A DNA stretch of 64,000 bases, taken from Dendrobium chrysotoxum (Eukaryota > Streptophyta > Magnoliopsida > Asparagales > Orchidaceae). The first letter of the stretch is position 1, and every line of letters begins with the position of its first letter. The stretch covers positions 45,344,683 to 45,408,682 of the forward strand of contig CM034297.1 of NCBI GenBank assembly GCA_019925795.1, read 5' to 3'. Position numbers and translations under genes: made by a program. Positions 12,020 to 23,097 of the stretch are shown here, one piece after another. A model generated the notes under the pieces. The model was not told where the DNA came from, searched no databases, and saw nothing but the letters and a program-made list of their open reading frames with translations.

Positions 12020-12150
12020 AAAAACCTCCTTTCCACCACCCGGTGAGGTAGAGAACCTGAACTCCTTTTGCTTCCTCTTGAAGCGGGCAGAGAACCCGGA
12101 CTCCTTTTGCTTCCACCTGAAGCGGGCAGAGAACCCAGATCTTCTTGCAA
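12020..12150 (-). repeat. Leader hairpin array, element D 3' LTR
   Basis: Sense reading gives GGTTCTCTGCC followed by GCTTC, a five-base loop, GAAGC and AAAAGGAG, repeated, then a TCACC/GGTGG terminal unit. Same stem sequence as element A. Confidence 0.65.
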
Positions 12151-12410
12151 CGATCCTTCCAAGACGAACACCAACTAGACAAAAGAAGACGAGCGGAGAA
12201 GACGACTCTGATCCGTACTTGGAGCAACCTTAGTGAATCCCTCACTAACTCCCCCTCACAAGATCCTCTCTCTCTCTCCCAAACTCTCTCTCTCTCTAGG
12301 GTTTCTCTAGACAGGAAAGTGGCAAAAGATTTTTTCTATTCAAAGAAAAAGATCTTTTATATGAGGGCTAAAAAATAGCCCTAAATCTCAACTGGTCGGC
12401 CAAGATCATC

Positions 12411-13026
12411 CAGGACGATCGATAGATCATCCTGTACGATCAGTTCAAAATCAACTGTTTAAGCCTGGACGATCTGGCTCTTCTAGACGATCAGTACAAA
12501 AAGTTATTCATATCGTCCCATACGATTTTGCGATCGTCCGGGACGATTAGTGTAAATCGAGGAATATCGTCTAGGAGACAGTTCGGGTCGTCCAGAGAAA
12601 ATTGTGTTGGATGACCAAAAAATGACTTGATCGTCCAAGACGATACGGTTATCGTCCTGTACGATTAGTTCAAAAAGTGCCCAAATCATCCTGTACACAG
12701 TTCGGGTCGTACAGCTGAAATGCACTAGATGATCATGATCGTCCAGGACGATCCTGCGATCAACCAAGACGATATGATCGTATCAATCAGGTATTAATTG
12801 CTTTCCTTAATCATCAGACTAATTTAGGCATGATTGTAGTTGATCGTCCAGGATGATACACGTATCGTCCGGGATGATTAGACCAAAATATCTAAAAATA
12901 TAACTTGCCTAACTTGATCTGGCAGCTGAGAATTTTTGATTTGAGGATGATCTGCTTAATCAGATACACTTAACTTGGTCGCCCTAATTAGGATTTTTGT
13001 TTTTACTTGATCGTCCAGGATGATAT
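12411..13026 (-). promoter_or_regulatory. U3 palindrome array, element D 3' LTR
   Basis: Five retained doublets of 15-bp palindromes, each with a 6-bp spacer. Two further doublets are reduced to one palindrome or less by deletion. Confidence 0.75.
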
Positions 13027-13275
13027 GAACAAAAAATGAACAGAAACTCTAATTCACTCAAGCTCTCCCCATGAGTGTGTGTGTGCAAGGTTACTTAGCT
13101 AGGGGATCAGTTACATTACAATTAACTCAAGATAAAGGAAAATATTATATTGGACACACTTGGACCCGATCTTAAGTTGGCTTGAGTTGCTTGTGATCTT
13201 TTGTGCCTGAAATGGGTTAGCCAAGCAAAACATAATATAGACATGTTTGTCATCATCAAAACTAGATTTGCAACA

Positions 13276-13290
13276 ATCTCTCCCTTTTTG
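13276..13290 (-). other. Polypurine tract of element D
   Basis: Sense AAAAAGGGAGAGAT immediately upstream of the TGTTGCAAAT LTR start. It lies in the loop of an inverted repeat (arms about 13241-13261 and 13286-13308). A second PPT-like tract, related to AAAAGGGGGAG, is at about 13440-13455. Confidence 0.8.
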
Positions 13291-14701
13291 ATGATGGCAA
13301 ACATATGTGTAGTAGTTTCAAAATTAAACTAACTAGGAGATCAAAAAGTAGAATTTTTTTTTAATTTTCATTTAACAATCAAAGCAATACAGGAAACACA
13401 ACTATAAAAATAAAACAAGAACAGAAACTACTACAACGGACTCCCCCTTTTGACATCACAAAAAGGAGGAGAGTAAACAGAAAACATAAAATCCTTTTTT
13501 TTATGTAAACGATCTGCTCTAGTAGATAGAAGTTTTCCTTAAGTTTTTAATTCAAAAACCAATAAGAAGACAATAGACACCGCTGAAATCCAGAAAAGTT
13601 TGGAAAAATTGACTTTCGTAACTCCGACCTCGTACACCCTACAAGCTCAAATCCCTTTCAAACAAAAATCAGGTTCAGAAAAGAAGAAATTAGATTCGAA
13701 AAGAGATCCTTTCAAGCCTCGTTCCAGAAAAATAACTGATAAAATAGTATTACGAAGTAAGGAATCAGAAATCATGATTTTCAATCTCAAGCTTTTGAAC
13801 ATATTAAGTGGCACACGAATTTTTCTAAGACATTTAAAGATCTGAAAGAGAAGAAAGCTTAGGTTGGGCTCATTTTGTGCCTCTTTTTCAATTTGTTTGG
13901 CGCACTACGCATCTTTTGATTTTTGATACACTTTGTGTATTTGGCATTTTTGCATCTTTTCAGTTTTGGGCTCATTTTATGCCTCTTTTTTAATTTTGTT
14001 GACGCACTGCGCATCTTTTGTAAGCTTGCTTCCTTTCATAATCGTTAAAGAATCTCAGCTGTGAAAATATCATCCAAACTTAAGAGAAGGCAAAAAAAAC
14101 ACATTCTCTATAGTAGGGAAGATAATTCACAAAACAAAAACCATAAGTCATATGATAAGTATAATCACTTGATTAAGAAAACCTAACACTGATTCAAACT
14201 TTGAAAACACTACTCATATGAGGTAGATTACTGTAGGAGGATAAAATAAATCTCAATTTCAAAAACCAACTTTTTTAATTTTGAAAAATATTTTTATCCG
14301 AAAGAGATTATACACCACCAAAGGAGTTAGAGGAAGAGAAACAATTATCAATATTTCTTCCCTTTAACAGATACAGAGGAGTCGATTACTGCTTACAAGC
14401 TTTTAAACAAAAATAAGGTAAAAACTTACAGTAAGAGATTCAGTTTATCAGCAAGTGAGCAGTGATCGAATTTTGAAAAGCATAAAATAGTACATAAAAG
14501 AGATTAACCAGTGAATAAAAATAGGTCGAAAATCACATCAAAGTAAATACTAAAATCCAACTAACAACAAGGCTAACATAGAAATCAATAGAAGAAGAAA
14601 AAATAAAAACAACTGAAAGCAAATAATCAAATAAATAAAAAAAACTAACTAAAAGAAACAGAATAAAAATTAGACAAATCAGAAATTAGTATTCATCAGA
14701 A
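13291..14701 (-). other. 3' non-coding region of element D
   Basis: Sequence between pol and the PPT, shared with A (36851-38286), C (25540-26963) and E (47717-49189) and containing no plausible gene. It holds the internal PPT-like tract and a block of short hairpin-like motifs (CACAAAGTG and GCACAAAATGAGC types, about 13860-14020). Probably carries packaging or plus-strand-priming signals; this is inference. Confidence 0.6.
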
Positions 14702-17700
14702 TCAAGCATTTAAGTCAATCACACCCAGTCTGGTCCTCACAATGCTGAATGAGTCAAAGGCCAGTGGTTTAGTAAATATGTCAGCCAGCTAATTTTTAGT
14801 TGTCACATGATGTAGCTCGATGTCCCCTTTTGTAACATTGTCCCTAATAAAGTGATGCCTTATGTCAATGTGTTTGGTTCTAGAATATTGGATAGGATTC
14901 TTAGAAATGCAGATGGCACTAGCATTATCACACAGAACAGAAATTGTGCCAACAGGTAATCCTAAATCCAAAACTTGTTGTTTCAACCAAAGGACTTGGG
15001 CTACACAACTCCCTAAGGCAATGTACTCAGCTTCAGCAGTGGAAAGTACAACTAAGTTCTGCTTTCTACTGGACCATGAGACTAACGACTGTCCTATAAA
15101 TTGACAAGTTCCTGAAGTGCTCTTTCTATCAACTCTACATCCGGCAAAATCAGAATCAGAATATCCAATAATCTCAAAAGAAGTGCTGTGCCTAGGGTAC
15201 CAAATTCCTAGGTTTGGGGTCCCTAAAAGATATCTAAGAATTCTCTTAAAGTAGTCAAGTGGGACTCTTTAGGATCAACTTGAAACCTAGCCCAAAGACA
15301 AACACTAAACATGATATCAGGTCGGCTAGCAGTCAGGTAAAGTAGTGATGCTATTATTCCCCTAAACTTCTTTTGATCAATAGATTTGCCATTTGGGTCC
15401 TTGTCCAACTGAATACTAGAACTCATGGGAGTATTGATTGGCTTGGCTTTGTCCATCTCATAATTCTTCAAAATGTCCTTAGTGTATTTAGATTGATTCA
15501 AGAAAGTTCCATCATCTAATTGCCTTATACTAAACCCTAAAAAATAGGACAACTCTCCCATCATACTCATCTCAAACTCCTTACTCATTATTTTAGAGAA
15601 ATCATCACACAAATTTGTGTCAGTCGATCCAAACAGTATATCATCAACATAAATTTGGATAATGAGTAGATCGTCTCCTACTTTCCTAAGGAAAAGGGTG
15701 GTGTCTACGCTCCCCTTAACAAACTCTCTTTCTAACAGGAATGTGCTAAGCCTCTCGTACCACACTCTGGGTGCCTGTTTTAATCCATACAAGGCCTTTT
15801 TTAATTTAAAAACATGATTCGGATATTGTGAACTCTCAAAACCTGGGGGTTGCTCTACAAAGACATCTTCTTTTATTACTCCATTCAAAAAGGCACTCTT
15901 GACGTCCATTTGAAATAATTTAAATCCTTGATAACAGGCAAAGGCTAATAGCACCCTAATGGCTTCGAATCTAGCTACAGGGGCAAAGGTCTCCTTAAAA
16001 TCAATCCCTTCAATTTGATTGTACCCCTTAGCCACCAATCTTGCCTTATTTCTAACCACCACACCAGAATCATTCATTTTATTCTTAAAGACCCACTTGG
16101 TTCCCAGTACACTTTGATCTCTAGGTCTTTCTACTAACTCCCAAACATCGTTTCTTATAAACTGATTCAATTCTTCTTGCATTACTATAATCCAAAACTC
16201 ATCCGAAAGGGCTTGATTGATGTTGGTGGGTTTAGTCATTGATATAAAGGCAGAATGGTTTACTTCCTTCCTAAGTCCATGCCTAGTCTTACACCTTTAG
16301 AAAGGTCTCCTAAGATCAGTTCTTTAGGATGACTTGAAGAAAATTTCCAATCTATAGGCAGTGTGGGTTGAGGTTCTACCCTTTCCTCCAAGTTTACATT
16401 TCCAACACCTTGGGTAACCTCAACAATCTCTTCATCTTCTACTTCAGATCTAGACTCCTTAGGATCAGATTCATCAAACACTACATGGGTTGTCTCTTCC
16501 ACCACCAAAGTCTTCTTATTGAATACCCTAAAAGATTTCCCCACACTTGAATATCTTAAGAACACTCCTTCATCAGATTTGGGGTCAAATTTTCCTAAGG
16601 GTGATTTCCCATTATTGTGAATGAAAACCTTACAACCAAAGACATGGAGGTGGGACAAGTTTGGAGTTCTACCCTTAATGATCTCATAAGGTGTCTTGTT
16701 CAGATTGACTCTTACATTCACCCTATTCAACACGTAACAGGCAGTGTTCACCGCTTCAGCCCAAAAATATTTAGGAAGTGAATACTCAGCAAGCATAGCT
16801 CTAGTGGCTTCCACTAAGGTCCTATTCTTCCTTTCAGCTACCCCGTTCTGCTGAGGGGTCCTAGGAGCTGAAAAGTTGTGACTAATCCCTTTCTCCTCAC
16901 AGAAAATTCCAAGTCTTTCATTTTCAAACTCCACTCCGTGATCACTATGGATTGTAATAATCTTACATCCTAACTTCTTCTGAATCCAAATAGAGAAAGC
17001 TTTAAACTCATCAAATGACTCAGATTTATGTGACAAAAATTTAACCCAAGTGAACCTTAAATAATCATCTACAATCACAAAACCATAGACTCTCCCCCCT
17101 AAGCTGGCAGTGCTAATGGGTCCAAAAAGGTCCATGTGAAGGACTTCTAAAGGTCTAGAGGTGCTAATGTCCTTAATAGAGTGAAAGGAGGACTGGACTA
17201 GCTTCCCTAACTGACAGGCATCACACAGGTGATCCTTAGTGAACTTAAGCTTGGGCACACCTCTAACTAAATCCTTTTGGGTGACTCTCCTAAGGGTTTT
17301 CATACTGGCATGACACAATCTCCTATGCCACAACCAAGACTCATCAACAGTAGTTTTTAAGCAAATTGAAACATCAACTTTAAAGCAACTTACATCGAGC
17401 ATATAGACGTTGTTGATCCTTTGTCCTTACAAAACAATTTTGTTATTTAAACTTATTATGCAGCAAGCGGGAAGGAACTTGATGCTGTATCCTTTGTCAT
17501 AGAGTTGACTGATGCTCAGTAAGTTGTGCTTCAATTCATCTACAAGCAACACATTATCAATCATAAAATTGTTTGAATCACCAATTATACCTTTTCCTAC
17601 CACCTTCCTGGTGGTGTTGTCTCCAAGAGTAACCTTGCCTCCAGCTCTGGTCTCCAGCGAAATGAACTGATTCGGATCTCCGATCATGTGTCTTGAACAT

Positions 17701-17765
17701 TCGCTGTCTAGGTACCACATGCTCTCACGAGGCTTTTTGTGAGAGCACTCCGACAAAACAATCAA
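14702..17765 (-). pseudogene. Element D pol polyprotein, lightly damaged
   Basis: Protease (17427-17765) has WYLDSEC where A has WYLDSGC, so the catalytic Asp remains but the adjacent Gly is Glu. A nonsense codon follows at 17427-17429. Integrase (16260-17402) keeps HHCC residues (WHRRLCH, CDACQ), the LHMDLFGP, IHSDHG and QQNGVAERKN catalytic motifs. A 1-nt deletion near 16290 shifts into RT (15223-16239), which has YVDD at 15640-15651. A second 1-nt deletion near 15245 precedes RNase H, which ends at 14702 in the LADIFTKPLAFDSFS block with one stop inside. Inactive as seen. Confidence 0.9.
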
Positions 17766-19576
17766 ATGTTAGATTTAGGAACCTAACCAAGTTTGGGTTC
17801 CTTCTTATCAAAAATAGAAGAATGCGATGCATGTGTGCTGTATAGTGTAACAGGCAATTTGGGTCTCCACACCCAATGTGTACTACGATTAACAGTGCAA
17901 GTGTGTGAGATGTGTCCTAATATGTCACATGAAAAACATCTAAAACCAGGAAAATGATTAACTAAACATCGTGAGTGATAGTGCCTCTTCCTAGATGTGT
18001 ATGAAACATGCTTTGATGAATTTCCAACAGATTTTTCAAAAGGTGGCGGTGCATAAAACTGTTCAAAAGTAGGCGGTGTTTGGTTTTTCTCAAAAGCACT
18101 GATTTTTACTTTTAAAAATTCATTTTATTTATTTAAACTTGCAATTTCAAATTTTAAAGTACCATTGCTACTTTCTACTTCACATGCCATGGTATCTAAT
18201 TCTTTAAAAGCAATTTCTAATTCAACATGCGATATTTTTAACAAATCATGCTCAATAGTTAAATCAGAATATTTTCTATTCAACTCATCAAATTCATCAA
18301 GCAAAAATATGTGATTGGAATCAATAGTGGAATGATCTTTAATTAAAATATCATGCTCTTTTTGCAAAGTCAAATAATCTAATTTCAAACTAGCATGAGT
18401 TTTCTTAAGCTTCCTATACGATGTATGAATTTTTTCAAAAACTTCAAATAATTGATCGTATGTAAGCTCACATACCTCTTCTTGGTCGGACTGACCAAGG
18501 TGCTCACCGGCCATCAAACATAGGTTTATAACCTCCTCTTCAGCTTCAGTTTCTGAGGAGTCGGATGCAGAATCAGCCCAGAACGCCTTTTGTATCCGCT
18601 TCTTGTCCTTTCTAAACTTTGGTTTCTCTTTGCCCTTCTCCTTGCTTGGGTGAGCCTTGAGTGTAGGACAATCCGCCTTTATGTGTCTAGGCTTCCTGTA
18701 TTCAAAACAAATAGATTCAGATGAACCTTTAAAGTTTCTACTGGTCTTACCTTTGTTCCACTTTTGAAAATTCTTATTCTTCTTCCTTAGAAAGCTCTTG
18801 AATTGCCTTGTGATGAAGGCAACATCATCGCTATCAGACCCGGAAGTGCTAGCATCTACATCATTGGCCTTTAGCGCCACTGTCTTCTCCTTCTTTCGTT
18901 CACCTACATCAAGTTATTTTTGGTTCACCTCTTGCTCGTAAGCAATGAGTGATCCAAGTAAGCTATCAATAGAGTAAGAATTTAAATCTTTAGATTCAGT
19001 GATCGCAGTAATCTTAGCATCGTATGAAGAAGGAAAACATCTAAGAATTTTATTCACTCTTTCATAATTAGTTAGTTCTCTTCCTAGAGCATACAAAGAG
19101 GTAACGATTTGAGTGAACCTTGCATACATTTCTGGAATCGTCTCACTAGGTTTCATGCCAAAAAGTTCATAATCATGTAACAAGATGTTTAACCTAGACT
19201 GTTTGACTTCAGTTGTACCTTCATATGTTATACACAATCTATCCCAGATTTCTTTACCCGTTGTACAAGTAGAAACACGCATATAGTCTTCAGATTTTAA
19301 AGCACAAAAGAAATAGTTCAAACATTTTGCATTTAACTGTGCTAAATCACGATTATCAAAAGTCCAATCTACAAACGGGAGTTCAATTTTAATACCGTTA
19401 ACAAGTCTATGTGGTGCTTCATAACCATCTTTAACTAACATCCACATACGATAATCGATTGATTGAAGAAAAGTAGACATGCGTGTTTTCCAAAAATCAA
19501 AAGGAATGTTATCAAACAACGGTGGTCTAGTAATAGAATAACCTTCACCAGTATTACGATTGTTATAGTTAGCCAT
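17762..19576 (-). pseudogene. Element D gag
   Basis: ATG at 19576 (MANYNNRNTGEGYSITRPP). Start and stop are in phase over 605 codons, matching A's 604, with nonsense codons at 18914-18916, 18125-18127 and 17783-17785. Domains: copia-type gag (UBN2-like) in the first third; a first zinc-knuckle region YRKPRHIKADC with its first two Cys partly lost (FEYRKPRH); acidic DSASDSSETEAEEE; a long coiled-coil-like Leu/Glu/Lys stretch; and an intact second CX2CX4HX4C knuckle near 17905-17945. Confidence 0.85.
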
Positions 19577-19620
19577 GGATCAAATTCAAAAGTATTTTAA
19601 ACTGAAATTTTGAATCCCGC

Positions 19621-19632
19621 TCTGATACCACT
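19621..19632 (-). other. Primer-binding site of element D
   Basis: Plus-strand TCTGATACCACT, the complement of AGTGGTATCAGA, followed by GC at 19619-19620, directly abuts the 5' LTR. It matches the 3' end of plant initiator tRNA-Met, the usual copia primer. Confidence 0.9.
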
Positions 19633-19984
19633 TGAAAGTTCGATAGGGATGTTAAGCCTTAGTGAACTAGTCCTGAGGCTAACTAAGAGGGGGGGTGAAT
19701 TGGTTATTTAAAAATTTCATGAACAACAGAAAAATCTTTTCGATACTTTGCAGCGGAAATAAATAAACAAGAACGAAAAGATCAATCACAGATATTTATC
19801 CAAGCAGTTAATATTAGAAAAGTAAAGTGCAAAATAGAATCAGAAAAGCAAACCAGATTTTATAGTGGTTCGGTCAACTTGACCTACGTCCACTCCCCAG
19901 AGCCTCCCCTCTGTGTATTGCACTAAACAAAAAGTAACTGTTCTTTTGCTCCCACAGCAAGGTGGAGAAGCTTGTACAAAAACC

Positions 19985-20105
19985 TCCTTTCCACCACCCG
20001 GTGAAACAGAGAACCTGAACTCCTTTTGCTTCCTCCTGAAGCAGGCAGAGAACCCGGACTCCTTTTGCTTCCACCTGAAGCGGGCATAGAACCCGAATCT
20101 TCTTG
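19985..20105 (-). repeat. Leader hairpin array, element D 5' LTR
   Basis: Sense units GGTTCTCTGCC, GCTTC, AGGTG/AGGAG loop, GAAGC, AAAAGGAG. Two units plus a terminal TCACC unit. Confidence 0.65.
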
Positions 20106-20343
20106 CGACGATCCTTCCAAGATGAACACCAACTAGACGAAAGACGACGAGCGGAGAAGATAACTCTGATCCGTGCTTGGAGCAACCTTAGTGAATCCCT
20201 CACTAACTCCCCCTCATAAGATCCTCTCTCTCTCTCTAGGGTTTCTCTAGACAGGAAAGTGGCAAAAGATTTTTTCTATTCAAAGAAAAAGATCTTTTAT
20301 ATGAGGGCTCAAAACTGCCCTAAATCTCAACTGGTCGGCCAAG

Positions 20344-21017
20344 ATCGTCCAGGACGATCGATAGATCATCCTGTACGATCAGTTCAAAATCAGCTATTTC
20401 AGCCTGGACGATCTGGCTCTTCTGGATGATCAGTATAAAAAGTTGTTCATATCGTCCCGTACGATTCTGCGATCGTTTGGGACGATTAGTGTAAATCGAG
20501 GAATATCGTCTAGGAGACAGTTCGGGTCATCCAGAGAAAATTATGTTGGACGACCACAAAATGACTTAATCGTCCAGGACGATACGGATATCGTCCTGTA
20601 CGATTAGTTCAAAAAGTGCCAAAATCATCCTGTACACAGTTCGGGTCGTACAACTGAAATGCACTAGACGATCATGATCGTCCAGGACAATCCTACGATC
20701 ATCCAGGACGATATGATCGTATCAATCAGGTATTAATTGCTTTCCTTAATCATCATACTAATTTAGGCATGATTGTAGTTGATCGTCCAGGACGATACAC
20801 GTATCGTCCGGGATGATTAGACCAAAATATCTAAAAATATAACTTGCCTAACTTGATCTGGCGGCTGAGAATTTTTGATTTGAGCATATCGTCCCATATG
20901 ATCCAAAGATCATCCAGGACGATCTGCTTAATCTGACACACTTAACTTGGTCGCCCTAATTAGGGTTTCTATTTTTACTTGATCGTCCAGGACGATGTCA
21001 ATATCGTCCAGGATGAT
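20344..21017 (-). promoter_or_regulatory. U3 palindrome array, element D 5' LTR, seven 21-bp doublets
   Basis: Seven pairs of 15-bp palindromes (ATCGTCCAGGACGAT and variants), each pair separated by 6 bp so that centres are 21 bp apart; for example 20344-20358 with 20365-20379, and 20982-20996 with 21003-21017. Same arrangement as element A. Confidence 0.85.
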
Positions 21018-21268
21018 ATGAACAAAAAATGAACAAAAACTCTAATTCACTCAAGCTCTCCCCCTGAGTGTGTGTGTGTAAGGTTACTTAGCTAGGGGAT
21101 CAGTCACATTACAATTGACTCAAGAAAAAGGAAAATATTACATTAGACACACTTGGACCTGATCTTGAGTTGGCTTGAGCTGCTTGTGATCTTTTATGTC
21201 TGAAACGGGTTAGCCATGCAAAACATAATATAGACATGTTTGTCATCATCAAAACTAGATTTGCAACA

Positions 21269-21273
21269 AGAAC
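21269..21273. repeat. Right target-site duplication of element D (AGAAC)
   Basis: Perfect match to 11670-11674. Confidence 0.92.
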
Positions 21274-21317
21274 GGGATTCATAAATAAAGTTTTAAAAAA
21301 AATTTAAATTTTGATCG

Positions 21318-23086
21318 ATGGCTAACTTTGAAAATTGTAATACTGCGGAAGGTTATTCAATCACACGACCACCTTTATTTGATAATATTTCTTTTAATTT
21401 TTGGAAAATGCGCATGTCCACCATTTTATAATCGATCGATTATCCATGTGGATACTTATTGAAGAAGGATATTTTGTACCTTATAGACTTATAAACGGTG
21501 TTAAAACTCAACTTCCTTTTATTAAATGGACAACTAATGATAAAGATCTTACTCAATTTAATGCTAAATGTTTAAACTACTTTTTCTGTGCATTAAAATC
21601 TAAAGATAAAATGTGTGTTTCAACATGTGTAATTAGTAAAGAAATTTGGGATAGATTATGCATTACTTATGAAGGAACGAATGAGGTTAAAAAATCTAGA
21701 TTGAACATTCTTTTGCATGATTATGAACTCTTTCGCATGAAACTAAATGAATCAATTTCTGAGATGTACATTAGATTTACATAGATTGTTACCTCCTTAC
21801 ATGCCTTAGGAAGAGAACTCACGAATTATGAAAAAGTGAATAAGATTTTGAGATGTTTACTTTCTTCCTTTGATGCTAAAATTATTATAATTACTGAATC
21901 TAAAGATTTGAATGTTTATTCTATTGATAACTTACTTGGATCACTAATTGCTTATAAGCAAGGAGTGAACTAAAGGCAGCTTGATATAAGTGAGAAGAAA
22001 AAGGAGAAAACTATCACCTTGAAGGCTAATGACTCTGACTCTAGCTCTTTTGATTCTGATGATAATGACATGGCCTTAATCATAAGGCAATTTAAGAGTT
22101 TCTTGAGGAAGAAATAAAAGCATCATCATAAGTGGAATAAAGGTAAGAATAATAAGCATTCTAAAGCTTCATCTGATGTTATTTTCTTTGAATGCAGGAA
22201 GCCAGGGCACTTGAAGTCAGATTGCCCAACTCTGAAAGCCTACCCAAGTAAGGAGAAAGCTGAAGAAAGCCTAAGTTCAGTAAGGATAAAAAAAGATCCA
22301 AAAGGCTTTCTGGGCTGACTCAACATCAGAGACCTCTGAAACTGAAGTAGAAGAGGAGATTATAAATATGTGCTTAATGGCTGATGATCTTGGTCACTCT
22401 TACCAAGAGGAGGTATGTGAGTTAACATATTATTAATTATTTAAAAATTTTTTGAAAGAATTCATTCATCATACAGGAAGCTAAAAAAATTGCATGCAAG
22501 CCTTAAAAATGATTTCTTTAATATGCAAAAAGAGCCTAAAATTTTATTAAAAGACCACTCCACTTTAGAAAACAAACATACGACTTTACTGGATGAATTT
22601 GATGAGTTAAATAAAAAGAATTCTATTTTAACTGTTGAGCAAGATTCCTTGAGAACATCGTAGGTTGATTTAGAATGGGCTTTCAAAGAACTAGACACCA
22701 TTGCATGCAATTTAGATAGTAGTGAGCATGCATTGAAACAGCAAGTGGCAAACTATGAAAAAGCAAATGAGTTTCTAAGAGAAAAGGTCGTTGTATTAGA
22801 ACAAAATGAAACACCACCTTCACTTGTAGGGTATTATAAAACATCAACAAAGCATGCATCATTCAAACCTAGGAAGAAGTACTACAACCCAAATAGATTA
22901 GTAAACCATTTTCCTGGCGTTAGATGTTTCTCTAGTGGCATGCTAGGACATATCTCCCACACTTGCACCATTCACCATAGAACACATTTGGTGTGGAGAC
23001 CAAAATAAAAAAAATTTATAGCATCGCATTCTTCTTTTCATCACAAGGGACCCAAACTTGTTTGGGTTCCTAAATCTGATATTTGA
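21318..23086 (+). pseudogene. Element C gag
   Basis: ATG at 21318 (MANFENCNTAEGYSITRPP), clearly orthologous to gag of A and D. A frameshift near 21400 and several later stops break it. The first zinc knuckle (ECRKPGHLKSDC with Phe in place of the leading Cys) is near 22185-22230. An acidic region, coiled-coil-like helices and a second knuckle region (CFSSGMLGHISHTC, second Cys now Ser) follow. It ends at TGA 23084-23086. Confidence 0.85.
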
Positions 23087-23097
23087 TGATTTTGTAG

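Larger units (their letters stand above)
11675..13275 (-). repeat. Element D 3' LTR (left in window)
   Basis: 1,601 bp, ending GATTTGCAACA on the plus strand (TGTTGCAAATC in sense). It lacks two palindrome-bearing segments present in D's other LTR, one of exactly 21 bp near 13020, and has a longer CT-rich run at 12260-12300. Confidence 0.92.
11675..21268 (-). mobile_element. Element D: Sirevirus-type copia retrotransposon, minus strand, inside C
   Basis: A 9.59 kb element with LTRs 11675-13275 (3') and 19633-21268 (5'), PBS at 19621-19632, gag 17762-19576, pol 14702-17765, a 1.4 kb 3' region and a PPT next to 13275. The 5-bp duplications AGAAC are perfect. It belongs to the same family as A: the LTR ends and palindrome cores are shared. 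Lesions are few: nonsense codons in gag and at the protease/integrase boundary, two 1-nt deletions in pol, and Gly-to-Glu in the protease DSG motif. Confidence 0.95.
19633..21268 (-). repeat. Element D 5' LTR (right in window)
   Basis: 1,636 bp, TGAAAGTTCG to GATTTGCAACA on the plus strand. It retains all seven palindrome doublets, so is the better of D's two LTRs for studying U3. Confidence 0.93.
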
